From assembly GCA_947494545.1 (NCBI GenBank), contig CANLVH010000003.1, forward strand, positions 223,219-287,218: DNA of 64,000 bases, given 5' to 3'. Below the pieces are notes generated by a model. That model had not been told where the DNA came from. It did no database searches and was given only the letters and a program-made list of their open reading frames with translations. The position numbers were made by a program, and so were the translations under genes. The stretch comes from an uncultured Mesonia sp. Its GTDB lineage: Bacteria; Bacteroidota; Bacteroidia; Flavobacteriales; Flavobacteriaceae. Shown one piece after another: positions 49,701-57,983 of this stretch (the first letter of the stretch is position 1; each line of letters begins with the position of its first letter).

Positions 49701-51602
49701 ATTATCGGCATTTGGTTTTATTGTTCCACATTGCTTTGAGATCGTTATCTCAATTGTTTGCAAAGCTTCGTAACCATTTACCGTGAAATAAACAGTAGCT
49801 ATACCTTCATAGGAGCTGAATAGTAAACAAGAATAAGTTCCATTACCATTGTCAGTGATTGAAGAAAGAGTTCCTAAAGAGGTAAATACTTCTATTTGAT
49901 CACCTCCATTTACAATAGGATTTCCTGAAGTATCATATAATTGAATTGTTATAGCTGAACCTGGTTTAGTATTTGGAGCTAAGCACTTTTCATTCGCTTG
50001 AATACTAGAAAGTTTAACATCGATCTCTTGATCGATACATTCTTTTGAAACCGTGATTTGTAGTGATTCAGGTATCTCCTGACCATTTACAGAAGCGGTA
50101 ATATGAGCAATCCCGGTTGAATTGCTAGAAAAATCTACGGAATAAACTCCATTACCATAATCAATAATATTTCCTAATTGACCTAAATCTGTATCAAAAA
50201 CAATATCATCTCCTCCACTTCCAAAAACATTCCCCTCGGTATCTCTTAACGTAAGAAATACCAATACTTCCATACCTCCAGGAAGTATACATTTATTTTT
50301 AGCTCTGATAACAGCTTGCTTAATATCGATTTGAGGTTGATCACTTGGGTTTTCACAAATTTCTTTAGAACCCGGTAAAGCTAATGTCTCCACATTAATT
50401 ATTGGTAGCGGATAATCAATAGTATTAAAAGAATTTAAAACTAAACGATTAGCAGCTGTAATAATTTCATAATCTTCAAAGTTGATATGATCTTCAATAC
50501 TTATTGTTTCACAAGTTTGGTAATCTACTAATGAATTAGAAATAATGTAATAACCTCTTCGATAAGGATAGGAATAATAAGCATAGATATACTCTTCATT
50601 TAGGTTTATTGGAACTAATCTCTTATTAATAGAAGCTATTTCAATTTTTCTCGTCCAGTCTAAATCAAGTGTACTGGTTAAAAAATGAATATTACCTCTA
50701 TAATTAATGATATAATTATCACCAGTACGCTCTAGTTGTTGTGCAATTTGACTCCAAGGTTTATCTGATATATGAATTGAATTAGTTCCTTTAAGACCGT
50801 AAAAATCTAAGTCTATGACGAATATATAATTTCCTTGATCTGACCAATAGCCACCCATAGCAGAAAATCTTCCCTCCTTAATTGAGGAAAGATTGAAGAG
50901 ATGAAGGTTATTTCTTTGTGAGTCACTATTATTTAAACTGAATTTATAGTTATTAGATAATCGTAAATTTATATCAACATAAAAAATCACAATATTCTGA
51001 CCATCAGAGCCTGCTAAAACAATAGTGTTTTGAAAACTCTGTTGATCCCGAATAGTAATTTTAGGATTGGTGGTTTCTATGATTTTAGAATCTATAATTT
51101 CAGCATCAGTATTCTGAAATTTTATAAAACGATAATCTTGTCTTCTAATACCTCCATTGTACGAATGAATATCTTGAATAACCAATATCGAATATTCCTC
51201 TGATAGCGTATGTAATCGGGGACGAAAACTTAGTCTGTTAAAATATAATTGGGTATTATTTTTGTCGTAAAATTGTCTTACCCAAATTAGGTTTCCATCA
51301 GTATCTATTTTTATTATTAATACCTGCTCATCATCATACGCAAGTAAGAGTAATTGTGAGGTATTAATTTCATTAATATCTTCAAAATGAATTTTCACAC
51401 TACCACTATTTACCGCATTAGAGTATTTAACCCTCTTTTGCCAAAGTAATGTTCCTGAAGCGTCAATTTTTGAAATATATAAATTTACTTTTGGATTTTG
51501 ATTACTATTGTATTCCCAACCTAAAACATACGTAAAACCATTGATTTCTTTTATATTTTCAATTCTTACACCAGGTTGATTGTATTGATATAAATAACTC
51601 AT
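43752..51602 (-). CDS. 2616-residue multidomain protein with propeller and Ig-like repeats
   Basis: No signal peptide (starts MSYLYQYNQPGVRIENIKEI). Residues 1-400 repeat blocks such as DASGTLLWQKRVKYS and IDTDGNLIWVRQF, the pattern of a beta-propeller. Residues about 425-1040 hold six Ig-like repeats related to the invasin/intimin type (YDVNGNPVLNGGANVTIN, GDGSYTATLTATG), most bounded by cysteines. Residues 1060-2616 are beta-rich with fibronectin-like segments near the end (DVILKWNKMCYNGKYHLYK). The architecture is fibrous. Without a signal peptide it is either cytosolic or exported by a non-Sec route. It lies 4 bp after the 2123-residue gene. No enzyme motif seen. Confidence 0.72.
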   Translation of the reverse strand: MSYLYQYNQPGVRIENIKEINGFTYVLGWEYNSNQNPKVNLYISKIDASGTLLWQKRVKYSNAVNSGSVKIHFEDINEINTSQLLLLAYDDEQVLIIKIDTDGNLIWVRQFYDKNNTQLYFNRLSFRPRLHTLSEEYSILVIQDIHSYNGGIRRQDYRFIKFQNTDAEIIDSKIIETTNPKITIRDQQSFQNTIVLAGSDGQNIVIFYVDINLRLSNNYKFSLNNSDSQRNNLHLFNLSSIKEGRFSAMGGYWSDQGNYIFVIDLDFYGLKGTNSIHISDKPWSQIAQQLERTGDNYIINYRGNIHFLTSTLDLDWTRKIEIASINKRLVPINLNEEYIYAYYSYPYRRGYYIISNSLVDYQTCETISIEDHINFEDYEIITAANRLVLNSFNTIDYPLPIINVETLALPGSKEICENPSDQPQIDIKQAVIRAKNKCILPGGMEVLVFLTLRDTEGNVFGSGGDDIVFDTDLGQLGNIIDYGNGVYSVDFSSNSTGIAHITASVNGQEIPESLQITVSKECIDQEIDVKLSSIQANEKCLAPNTKPGSAITIQLYDTSGNPIVNGGDQIEVFTSLGTLSSITDNGNGTYSCLLFSSYEGIATVYFTVNGYEALQTIEITISKQCGTIKPNADNSIIMASPNCVHPKEGQTILNVQLYDVNGNPVLNGGANVTINTSAGSISNVIDEGDGSYTATLTATGGSGAFISFSVDGIMSQNTLWVNFSTSCDISGGDLNNSHIKVSSDCIVPDGTTPTQVTVYLLDNTGNPLLVGGDNVEIQTTLGSITNTVDNNDGTYSAYLTSNQTGIATLTFLLNGNQAISYKTVVFSQSCNIGISLELSTIEAVPSCIQPDGEQQSTVTVQLVDVNGNLVLTGGQNVIIHSNLGNISFTTDNGNGTYSALLSSNTSGVATLSFSLLGENGAQQTEVNIKQNCEEDPLNGVDLNKSTINVSPNSIEANGLEYADIKVILRDQNNNIVSNPNNYTVAIINNSNLGTVNPINAFIGFIDFSYNSTISSYNVGVAELGFSVNGIVAPSTDTVQFVQDDGGNGGDEGTTISNTEVTWLQSPNFYLQAAGSQGNDSTRGIHLRWVLRGALGELHLPKRNYAENQYNFNKPNDVIRLYRTKYRKYGFTLNFQQTAPTIVDNNNNLWIYRYDQRDIYIYFRNIDKYNTVRNTINPLTNHFSFLQNYGAELIEVETKNELFFKATLKVSEEFANNGSIQVETLSVSENIPLADKNVSARETFSGASEILQMSFTCENGIAIRYKAYDCLLSSIEFEFYSDFLTEVNSQSDWWNLGDFALSKNDETVFNALEPNPDEVNANWLRFNDNEYVNIENYQKQWNGIAEPGDRNIKEVVAKYIELSNDQNNPIANESVPISGTGQEATQISNLDLLNMAAYDYHIARMLGLGSLDIDSEVFTDQYIYITEYVTFGDLQDGEGAREVQHLSMSLPTGISDERLPLPIDLKNIVPGVYYGYENAQPINLTDDDGYTYDGKARYVSLFIDDVPDSIPNMPFYSSYQEFSAHLYTLPIYGGLEYKMDNESNWRKPELSNTDDYQNILADGSVGDNETVPLLIPEIGKPLYVDEHRLRGWYRYKSYAINWFYRATRSELQKSIYSDIKPNNSLIAPTNIKAVLVQPESPLILTSKIEQDMLGVLKNDSDILDTTLVRLTYDYHAFHELVKYNVPNDSTISNQDYENDPDLIFPDDDEVFAESVDIYFRNQVPNNIRGKVISIAEDSTNPLLAILTTGVYNLASQGNNQQLIPSLQASEVVNYIGGILNIGENTYIIHSINMSGAYPQFKVYKTQVTDAITEDIPSGSVNPEELELPMITNDGLFMAVENMQSTSSWGNSNPLSTKILVGDNWKVHREVIEKLNPDGSVQRKLEKSRGIWSIDENNHTSIEKILEPQELLDANGNLQYELDEDGNEFLVTEDVHKGLYKITFHGIQLAHHPQYTESIGEISVDWDKGIARIFTESSLDASGTPIKSRKTLKVGKIENIGESEDLVIYVDDPDVEALSAVDLDPIPIGSNISVNFYPSYKVYLYEDDSVGLNEEIIPTEKDVDYSIFGVRSEDNDYNYFSPVSTPGMMMAQRIVLPEPPQQPQGSTYATRPDYFGRSTYTFTTEYNHQPYGLLFYRSNDELLLNSIYAKSTVQIIRNELKNRGGTEEPFFTDRWKNLVDIATIELEGDFREYDENGISQGTGYKFPNPDKQAFFDWINQILANLNQPPLTEAPGELSVGDPKIVDFFKGAIYNAFVPLTPLPIIYEHIQGVNYQPLDEKQNIKDKNGYALNPGHPDFKMAPMMKKLGNHKTQFIDFKLDGTSSNYYFYGVKEIGSQMKIGDFSPFLGPIQLVNTNAPEAPEVQSIKPILGNALLGNSPSIKIGINSYPEAQNIERIKLFRATSKLDAQSIRTMKLVTLRTLASEANMEEVWPIEDDFSDLTDIPFGDGLYYRVVVERLVKYADETGTVITEFAPSQASKILVSTIVETEKPLSPNLDYDAQYLNSYELSDVILKWNKMCYNGKYHLYKMNSQGNWVKIYQVQSNEVLIQVSLLDTELNSNTLPIKNSEGQLIYHHFKVITENTSGMLSTEENILTIPSTNYNGGIGAMQIDSSFIIE
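48480..50330 (-). repeat. Six tandem Ig-like protein repeats
   Basis: Each unit is about 95 residues and contains a GG[AD] turn, then GNGTYS or an equivalent, and a closing cysteine (SKEC, SKQC, STSC, SQSC, KQNC). Divergence between units suggests an old duplication kept for structure. Confidence 0.75.
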
Positions 51603-51606
51603 TTTT

Positions 51607-54600
51607 TTAATTTTCTGGATTGATGATGATATTCTCTACGTAAACTTCGCTCTGATCGCTATAGTTATTTCCATCCCAGATTATATATTTAAACATAAAG
51701 TTTAGGGAGATATCTGTAATTAAATTACTACTATTCATAATAAGTACCTGTGAATAATCTTTAGAAAATAGGTAAGAAAATCCTGAAGATTCTGTAGTAG
51801 AAGATGACATCACTTTAATTGTATCTAAAATATTATCTTTTGGAATTTTAGGTATATTGAAAGGCTCTGGGTTTCTAATCCAAAGTGCTACGACTTCTTG
51901 CGTAGAAGTATTAATGATTTTATTGAATTCTGTATTCTCTGGAGGATGAGGAGGAATAATTCCCAGAACTCCTTCTAAAGCTCTATCAAATAAGTGATAA
52001 AACTGATTTTCCATACTTTGCGCTAAAGCATCTGGAGCGTCATTAATTATACTAAATAACGAAGTAATTTGTGCCTGATTTATTTCTAAAGGATAGTCAA
52101 ATACTGCCTGCTTTTCTTCTAAAAGATTTCCTTCATTGTCTACTACTTTTAACCAATAACTTTCTACCTGCTCTCTAAAATTTAAATACCTGGAAGTTTT
52201 AAAGACATACTCGTGTATTAGTTCGCTCTCCTCAAGCGATAAATTATTATTTCCATTGTGATCAAAAGCATTGTAAACTAATGCCGTATATAATTTATTT
52301 GGTTTTAAATTGGTTAATATCGTTTCATAAACAGGTACATTGGGAACTAAACTTTCTCCAAGTTGTGGAGTACAAGTAATTTCATTTGCGTTATTATTCA
52401 CAAAATCAATCATGTTATTTAATTGCTGAAGATGAAGTAAAGTAATCGGATTTTCACCTTGATTCCACCCTTCACTTTCAGTTAGTGGAATACTATCTTC
52501 ATGTTGTTCTACCGGTAATGGATAAGGTATAAGAGTATTATTAACCGGATCTTTAATAATAAGATGCATTTTCCCTAATAAAGTATCTAAAGTGTTGTAG
52601 GAGTCCCAACTCTTCAGCATATGGTAAACCATAGGTTTAATAAAGTAAAGACTAATCTTGCATTCACTATTTCCATAAAATATAGGTTTAGCTTTTAACA
52701 GATTACCCTTAGCATCCGGATAGGATTTACTATAATCTATATAACTTGTTAATGAAGCTAAAGGATGATCTCTGGATAAATCTTCAACTTCTGCATGTTT
52801 ATGATAGTGCCCTAATGGACCCACTGTTTTAAAAGCATAATAGTAATCAAAGTTTTTTTCATTTTCACCATTATCAACGTTGTCCTTTAACCTAAATCGA
52901 ATATAATATTTAGTATTAGGTCGCCAAATAGGTTGTGCAGTATTTTGAACCGCTGCTATCATATCTTCATACTGCTGATCAATTTCTGATTGCCCAGGGA
53001 TAGTTTGATTATATTCAAAATCTTCTAAGGTTAACCAACAGAGCTCTTGAAGTGATGTATTACAATTTGATAGATTGGTTTCCAGATTTCCCTCCTCACA
53101 ATTACAATTTCCTGAAGTAGAAAAATAACTTAAAATCTCTTCAAAATTTGATTTAAAATCTTCAAAATAATTCCACTGTTGTTCACTATCTGAATTTAAA
53201 ACACTGCCAAATAAATTATTGTAATTTTTAACTAAAGGAATTAATTCTTTTATAAAATTGCTTTCAAAAGGATACGTCGAATTTAAAATATCTCTTTCGA
53301 AGATATTGAATATCCATTTATAATAATCGATGTGAATTGGTATTTCTTGATAATTTTCTACATTCGAAAAATGATTAAAATAGAATGTACTTAATTCGTC
53401 TAAATAATAACAAACTCTTTCCTCAACATCACAACTTCCATCGCAATCGCAATTTCCTATATCTTTTATTTTATCGATGATTGTATACGCATTATTTCTA
53501 AAATGTAGATAGATATCCATATCAATATCCCTATCTCCCTTCCATTGTTCTATCTGTTCTAATAAGAATAAATAAATATTCCACTCTTCTTGAATACTGT
53601 CATAAATAATATTATGAAATTGATCTAGAAGACTTATAAATTGCTGGTAACATTTAGTATCTATTTGATTGAAGGATATTAAGGGAATTGGAAAACAATT
53701 TTCAAAAAGGGTTAGTAATGGTTCGTAAAGGCTCTTGCATATTTCCTCATCTTTACGACATTCTTCTTTATCTTTATCTCTCACTTCACAACCAACGGCA
53801 CTTAAATTTTCAATTTGATCTAGCAAGTTGTTATAAGTTTCTAAATCATTGGGAATGTTCTCGCCCACCTCTCCTGATGCTTCCTGATAACTGTTTTCAT
53901 ATAGTTGTGCTATCTGTATTTGGAGATTATTTATAGTTTGCGTATCCGTTTTATCTGGCCGCACAATTATTTTGATAATTGGATTATTTTGATTTGTATA
54001 CGTAATTTGTTGAGATAATTGAGCTTTAGTTTTGTAAAGTTCATCAACTAACTGATGATTAGGTAATATATTGTTGGTAGGTAACGATGAATAGAATTCA
54101 ATCTTCAATCCCTGTGCTTCAGTGGTAAGTTTGAATTTAATCTCTGCTACAGGATTCGGTAGTATTATCGTCAAATTATCATTATTATCGAATGCTAATG
54201 ATTTTTGAAATCCGTGTGAATTATTGGCATCAGTAATTTCAAACTTACGTGTCTGCTGCTCATTAATTGCATTCTCTCCTTCTAATGTAAAATAAGCACC
54301 ATTTATATAGTGACCTATATATTGAGAAGGCGGATAGTAAATGTCACCTACTAATTTATTAAGGAAATTTAGACAAGTATGTGTTCGCTGGATGCCTTCA
54401 CAGAATAAAGATGAAGGTGTAATTCCATACTCTTCAGGAATAAACCAACCTGGCTCTCCAGATTCTGTATAGGTGAACGGATTACTTGCTAACAGTCTAA
54501 TGGTATCGTATTGTTTACCCGATTTCTGCCAATATCCAATTAAACTTGGCAAATTGTCCCTGACCACATCATTAACTACTGCCTTAAAAGGTTCATAAGT

Positions 54601-57600
54601 CACCCAGTTATTTCCATCATAAGCTTTTAATTCAATCTCCTCAATGGAGTATTTATGTTTAACCTGACGCAATTCCATTCCGCCACGTACTACTTTTTCG
54701 GGAGGAATAATATCTGTAAAATTATTTGCCCCCGCAGTATAACCACCTACTTTGCTTGACGGTATATTAGGAACAAGCCCTTTAATAGTTTTGATATCAA
54801 TATATGTGTCTAAAGGTATTATACTACTTATAGTTGAAGCATTAGGTTCCCAAGTAGCATTGTTTGTTTTTACATCTAAAAACTGCACATCAAAAGTTTC
54901 GTTAGTCAGCATATGTACACCTTTCACTAACTCTTTCGTGCGATTTCTTTTATTCCCACTGTTCTGATAAGGTAATGGCGGTATAGGAGTTCGATCTACA
55001 TGAGAATTAAATTCCCATTTTAATTTGACAGTGAAACTTTTACAAACCCTAGCAAATACAATTTTCACACAGGCTCTAATTCTTAGTTCTGCATAAATTA
55101 AAAATGGTTTAGCAGCTTCAACCGATAGCAATGCATCTAGACCAATACTTAATTTTACAATCCAAATATCGACCTTAATTTCTCCTCCCGCTGCTACATA
55201 ACCACCGACTTGAGAACGTTCGAAACTGATATCTCCACCAATTTCAACGTATGCCGAAACTTTTACCTTAGCAGGACCAAACCTTTTTTCTAATTTAAAA
55301 TCTGCTCTGGCTCCAGTGGAAATTCCACTTGCAGACAACATTAAATAGGCTTTAGACTCAAAAAGTGTTAGTGCATCAGCCGTTATTGGTTTTTGTTTAG
55401 TACCAAAATTTACATACCATTTAGAAGCATTGTTGAAAAAGAATCCCGCCTGAACCTCTGCATATAAATCAAGGATCCATCCATTACTACCAATTTGATA
55501 ATCTGCACCTATCCACATCTCTATAGAGTCATCTCCCCAAACCATTCCTGCAAAAAATGGTGGTTCAGGACTACCTACTATGTCTAATCTTCTACTTAAG
55601 ATACTAGCACGACCATCGATCATAAATACTGAAGGTAAAGAAAGAAGAAGCATTGCACGAACTGATAGTGTCTCTCCTCCATCAAACAGAGTTCCTACCA
55701 CTGTCCCTGCTCCAACAGATATCGGATTCTGATAATCTTCCGTATCTTCAGGGTTGCTAAATTTACTAATATGAATACCTTGTGGAGGATACTTATAATA
55801 ATCGTACCAAGAATCTTCACCTGAAGTTAAGCCTACAGCTTCTTTATCTGCGACGTATCGATAGCCTAAAAGCCCCCGAAAGCCATAAATTCCCACTGGC
55901 CCTAACGGTATAGGTGCTGGAAAACTTACAGCTGCATCAATTAGAAATGCCGGATATTTTGGCATTAGACGCATTCCTGCAGATGCTGTCATTCGCGGTT
56001 CAGGAAGTTTTAAAGTTATTTCCCCTATATATTCTGAAGAATGTCCCGGATCAGGAATTGAAATCATTCCATTAATAATTGCCATAGCACTTTCTGGAGT
56101 GGCACTACCTGGTATGACCATATCAACTTCAATGGTTTGTATCCTTAAAAAAGAATCTCCGTTACCACCGTGCTCATCATTATCTACGGTATAATAATAC
56201 TTCACACCTTCCCCTCTAGCATCTATTCCTAAGGGATCGAGGCTGATAGCACCATCAAATCCCCAATAATTGTATGTCCTTCCGTTTTCTTGATGAGATC
56301 CAAAATGTATTGCCGTAACAGCCATCTGAACAGGTCCAAGATTAAGATTTCTATTAAATGGAATAGAAGTAGTCCCTCCTACAATCTCCATTCTGCCGTT
56401 ATCATAGAATCTTACCTTGGGAATAATTATTTTCTCGTTATTTAATAGCTCATTCATCACACTGTTTTGGAACCATATTTCACAGGAAGCTCCGATGTAG
56501 AAATCATCATTTTCTCTTCCTAATTCTGCAGAAGTGATATTAAACGTTACAAAATCGAAAAGCGTAAACTCTACCCCTTCAGGCTTATTAAAGGTTAAAT
56601 TAAAATCGCCTTCTGTGGTAAGATCACCACTCATATATAAGTAATCGTCTCCACCGCTTTGTTTGGCCAGTCCGGGAATCTCCAAACGTGCTTCTATACG
56701 ACTATAAGTAATTGCATTTTGATTGAAAGTGAGATCAAAATAATTAAAGCCAATACCCCATCCACCTATTTGAGTGGTTAAATATTCGTTACCATTATTG
56801 GGGTTTCCACTAACTGTTTCTAATGAAACTGTACCTGAAATACCACCGGTACCAATTAAAAGGTTTCTTCCCACGATTTGAAGACTGGATACATCGGTAT
56901 TAGAAAACCAGGATTTGGGAAGTGTAATTTTCACAAATTGTGTGTAAATCCCTATAAAACTTTGAGGGCGACCATCCAAATCGGCTTCTATGATATTAGA
57001 ATTTTTACTTAAATCCAATTTGGCATTTAGAATATCTATTTCTAAACCTGTATTACCTATTTGTGAAGGATAATTAAGACTCGTAGTCATTTCTTCTCGG
57101 AAATTAATCCCACCCTGCGTGCTAAATTGCAAGTCCCCTGCATCAAAAATAAGGATGCTTTGTTCAGGATCGGGAATAGGGTTTCCTGAGGTATTCACGG
57201 GAAGCAATATGTTTCGAGGAAAAGCAAAGCCGACTGCCAATGAGAGCGAGGCTTCTATTTTAGGAATAATTATCTGCTTTATATAATCTTGGATACTTTC
57301 TCCGGTAAGGTTTCGTGTTAATAAATTAAGATTATTTTGATAAGTCGAATTATCTGAAGATATAATATATATCTGATTAACTACTTCTTGACTATTATCT
57401 GAAATCGATGTATTGTTTTCAATTGCCCATCTAATTTCCTCGGTCATATTTAGCGCTGTACCATCTTGTGGATATTCAATTTCATCACCTCCAGAGAGAT
57501 TATAATGCAAATTAACCTTATCGACAAAAATCTCATAATTAGACAACTCATTACCACCTTCAAAAACCTGAACCGCTGTTTGAAGCAAATCTGTATCGCT

Positions 57601-57978
57601 TAGGTTTAATGTTTGGTTAAGTAGATTTTGAAAATCAGTGGGTAGGTAGGAAAAACTTTCTAAATTAAAATTACTAATTAGTGCTAATACTGGCCAGTTA
57701 TAATTAAGTGTAAGCGGTATAAGTGTTTCCCCAGCATTACCTGGATTAATGATAATTGAAAAACCTGTACTGAACAAATCCAACTTGAGCTGTTCACCAG
57801 TTACCAACACCAAGTTATAATAACCATGGGTACCATCATTACTTTGGACATACTGAAGCTCTTTGTAATAGATTTTATCCAATGCATTCTGCAAACCTGT
57901 TTCCAAGAATTGCAATTCTTCGGGAAAATCATCTATACTTACTAAGGTTCCGATATTGGGATAAAACGATTGTGCCAT
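51607..57978 (-). CDS. 2123-residue beta-rich protein of unknown function
   Basis: No signal peptide (starts MAQSFYPNIGTLVSIDDFPE). Residues about 280-1010 are long runs of alternating hydrophobic residues with glycine turns (AVSFPAPIPLGPVGIYGFRG, ISTGARADFKLEKRFGPAKV). They suggest an extended beta-groove or barrel, loosely like the large DUF6603 proteins. Residues about 1290-1640 are helical with paired cysteines (CEVRDKDKEECRKDEEICK, CNCEEG, CDCDGSCD), possibly coiled coils. The last 300 residues are again beta-rich. It lies between the 528- and 2616-residue genes with 5- and 4-bp gaps. No catalytic motif. Lipid or protein binding is possible, but unsupported. Confidence 0.65.
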   Translation of the reverse strand: MAQSFYPNIGTLVSIDDFPEELQFLETGLQNALDKIYYKELQYVQSNDGTHGYYNLVLVTGEQLKLDLFSTGFSIIINPGNAGETLIPLTLNYNWPVLALISNFNLESFSYLPTDFQNLLNQTLNLSDTDLLQTAVQVFEGGNELSNYEIFVDKVNLHYNLSGGDEIEYPQDGTALNMTEEIRWAIENNTSISDNSQEVVNQIYIISSDNSTYQNNLNLLTRNLTGESIQDYIKQIIIPKIEASLSLAVGFAFPRNILLPVNTSGNPIPDPEQSILIFDAGDLQFSTQGGINFREEMTTSLNYPSQIGNTGLEIDILNAKLDLSKNSNIIEADLDGRPQSFIGIYTQFVKITLPKSWFSNTDVSSLQIVGRNLLIGTGGISGTVSLETVSGNPNNGNEYLTTQIGGWGIGFNYFDLTFNQNAITYSRIEARLEIPGLAKQSGGDDYLYMSGDLTTEGDFNLTFNKPEGVEFTLFDFVTFNITSAELGRENDDFYIGASCEIWFQNSVMNELLNNEKIIIPKVRFYDNGRMEIVGGTTSIPFNRNLNLGPVQMAVTAIHFGSHQENGRTYNYWGFDGAISLDPLGIDARGEGVKYYYTVDNDEHGGNGDSFLRIQTIEVDMVIPGSATPESAMAIINGMISIPDPGHSSEYIGEITLKLPEPRMTASAGMRLMPKYPAFLIDAAVSFPAPIPLGPVGIYGFRGLLGYRYVADKEAVGLTSGEDSWYDYYKYPPQGIHISKFSNPEDTEDYQNPISVGAGTVVGTLFDGGETLSVRAMLLLSLPSVFMIDGRASILSRRLDIVGSPEPPFFAGMVWGDDSIEMWIGADYQIGSNGWILDLYAEVQAGFFFNNASKWYVNFGTKQKPITADALTLFESKAYLMLSASGISTGARADFKLEKRFGPAKVKVSAYVEIGGDISFERSQVGGYVAAGGEIKVDIWIVKLSIGLDALLSVEAAKPFLIYAELRIRACVKIVFARVCKSFTVKLKWEFNSHVDRTPIPPLPYQNSGNKRNRTKELVKGVHMLTNETFDVQFLDVKTNNATWEPNASTISSIIPLDTYIDIKTIKGLVPNIPSSKVGGYTAGANNFTDIIPPEKVVRGGMELRQVKHKYSIEEIELKAYDGNNWVTYEPFKAVVNDVVRDNLPSLIGYWQKSGKQYDTIRLLASNPFTYTESGEPGWFIPEEYGITPSSLFCEGIQRTHTCLNFLNKLVGDIYYPPSQYIGHYINGAYFTLEGENAINEQQTRKFEITDANNSHGFQKSLAFDNNDNLTIILPNPVAEIKFKLTTEAQGLKIEFYSSLPTNNILPNHQLVDELYKTKAQLSQQITYTNQNNPIIKIIVRPDKTDTQTINNLQIQIAQLYENSYQEASGEVGENIPNDLETYNNLLDQIENLSAVGCEVRDKDKEECRKDEEICKSLYEPLLTLFENCFPIPLISFNQIDTKCYQQFISLLDQFHNIIYDSIQEEWNIYLFLLEQIEQWKGDRDIDMDIYLHFRNNAYTIIDKIKDIGNCDCDGSCDVEERVCYYLDELSTFYFNHFSNVENYQEIPIHIDYYKWIFNIFERDILNSTYPFESNFIKELIPLVKNYNNLFGSVLNSDSEQQWNYFEDFKSNFEEILSYFSTSGNCNCEEGNLETNLSNCNTSLQELCWLTLEDFEYNQTIPGQSEIDQQYEDMIAAVQNTAQPIWRPNTKYYIRFRLKDNVDNGENEKNFDYYYAFKTVGPLGHYHKHAEVEDLSRDHPLASLTSYIDYSKSYPDAKGNLLKAKPIFYGNSECKISLYFIKPMVYHMLKSWDSYNTLDTLLGKMHLIIKDPVNNTLIPYPLPVEQHEDSIPLTESEGWNQGENPITLLHLQQLNNMIDFVNNNANEITCTPQLGESLVPNVPVYETILTNLKPNKLYTALVYNAFDHNGNNNLSLEESELIHEYVFKTSRYLNFREQVESYWLKVVDNEGNLLEEKQAVFDYPLEINQAQITSLFSIINDAPDALAQSMENQFYHLFDRALEGVLGIIPPHPPENTEFNKIINTSTQEVVALWIRNPEPFNIPKIPKDNILDTIKVMSSSTTESSGFSYLFSKDYSQVLIMNSSNLITDISLNFMFKYIIWDGNNYSDQSEVYVENIIINPEN

Positions 57979-57983
57979 AGTAG

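Noticed and set aside
48480..50330. CRISPR or DNA-level tandem repeat in the 2616-residue gene
   Set aside because: The periodicity is at protein level with diverged codons; no short identical DNA repeats with spacers were seen anywhere in the window.
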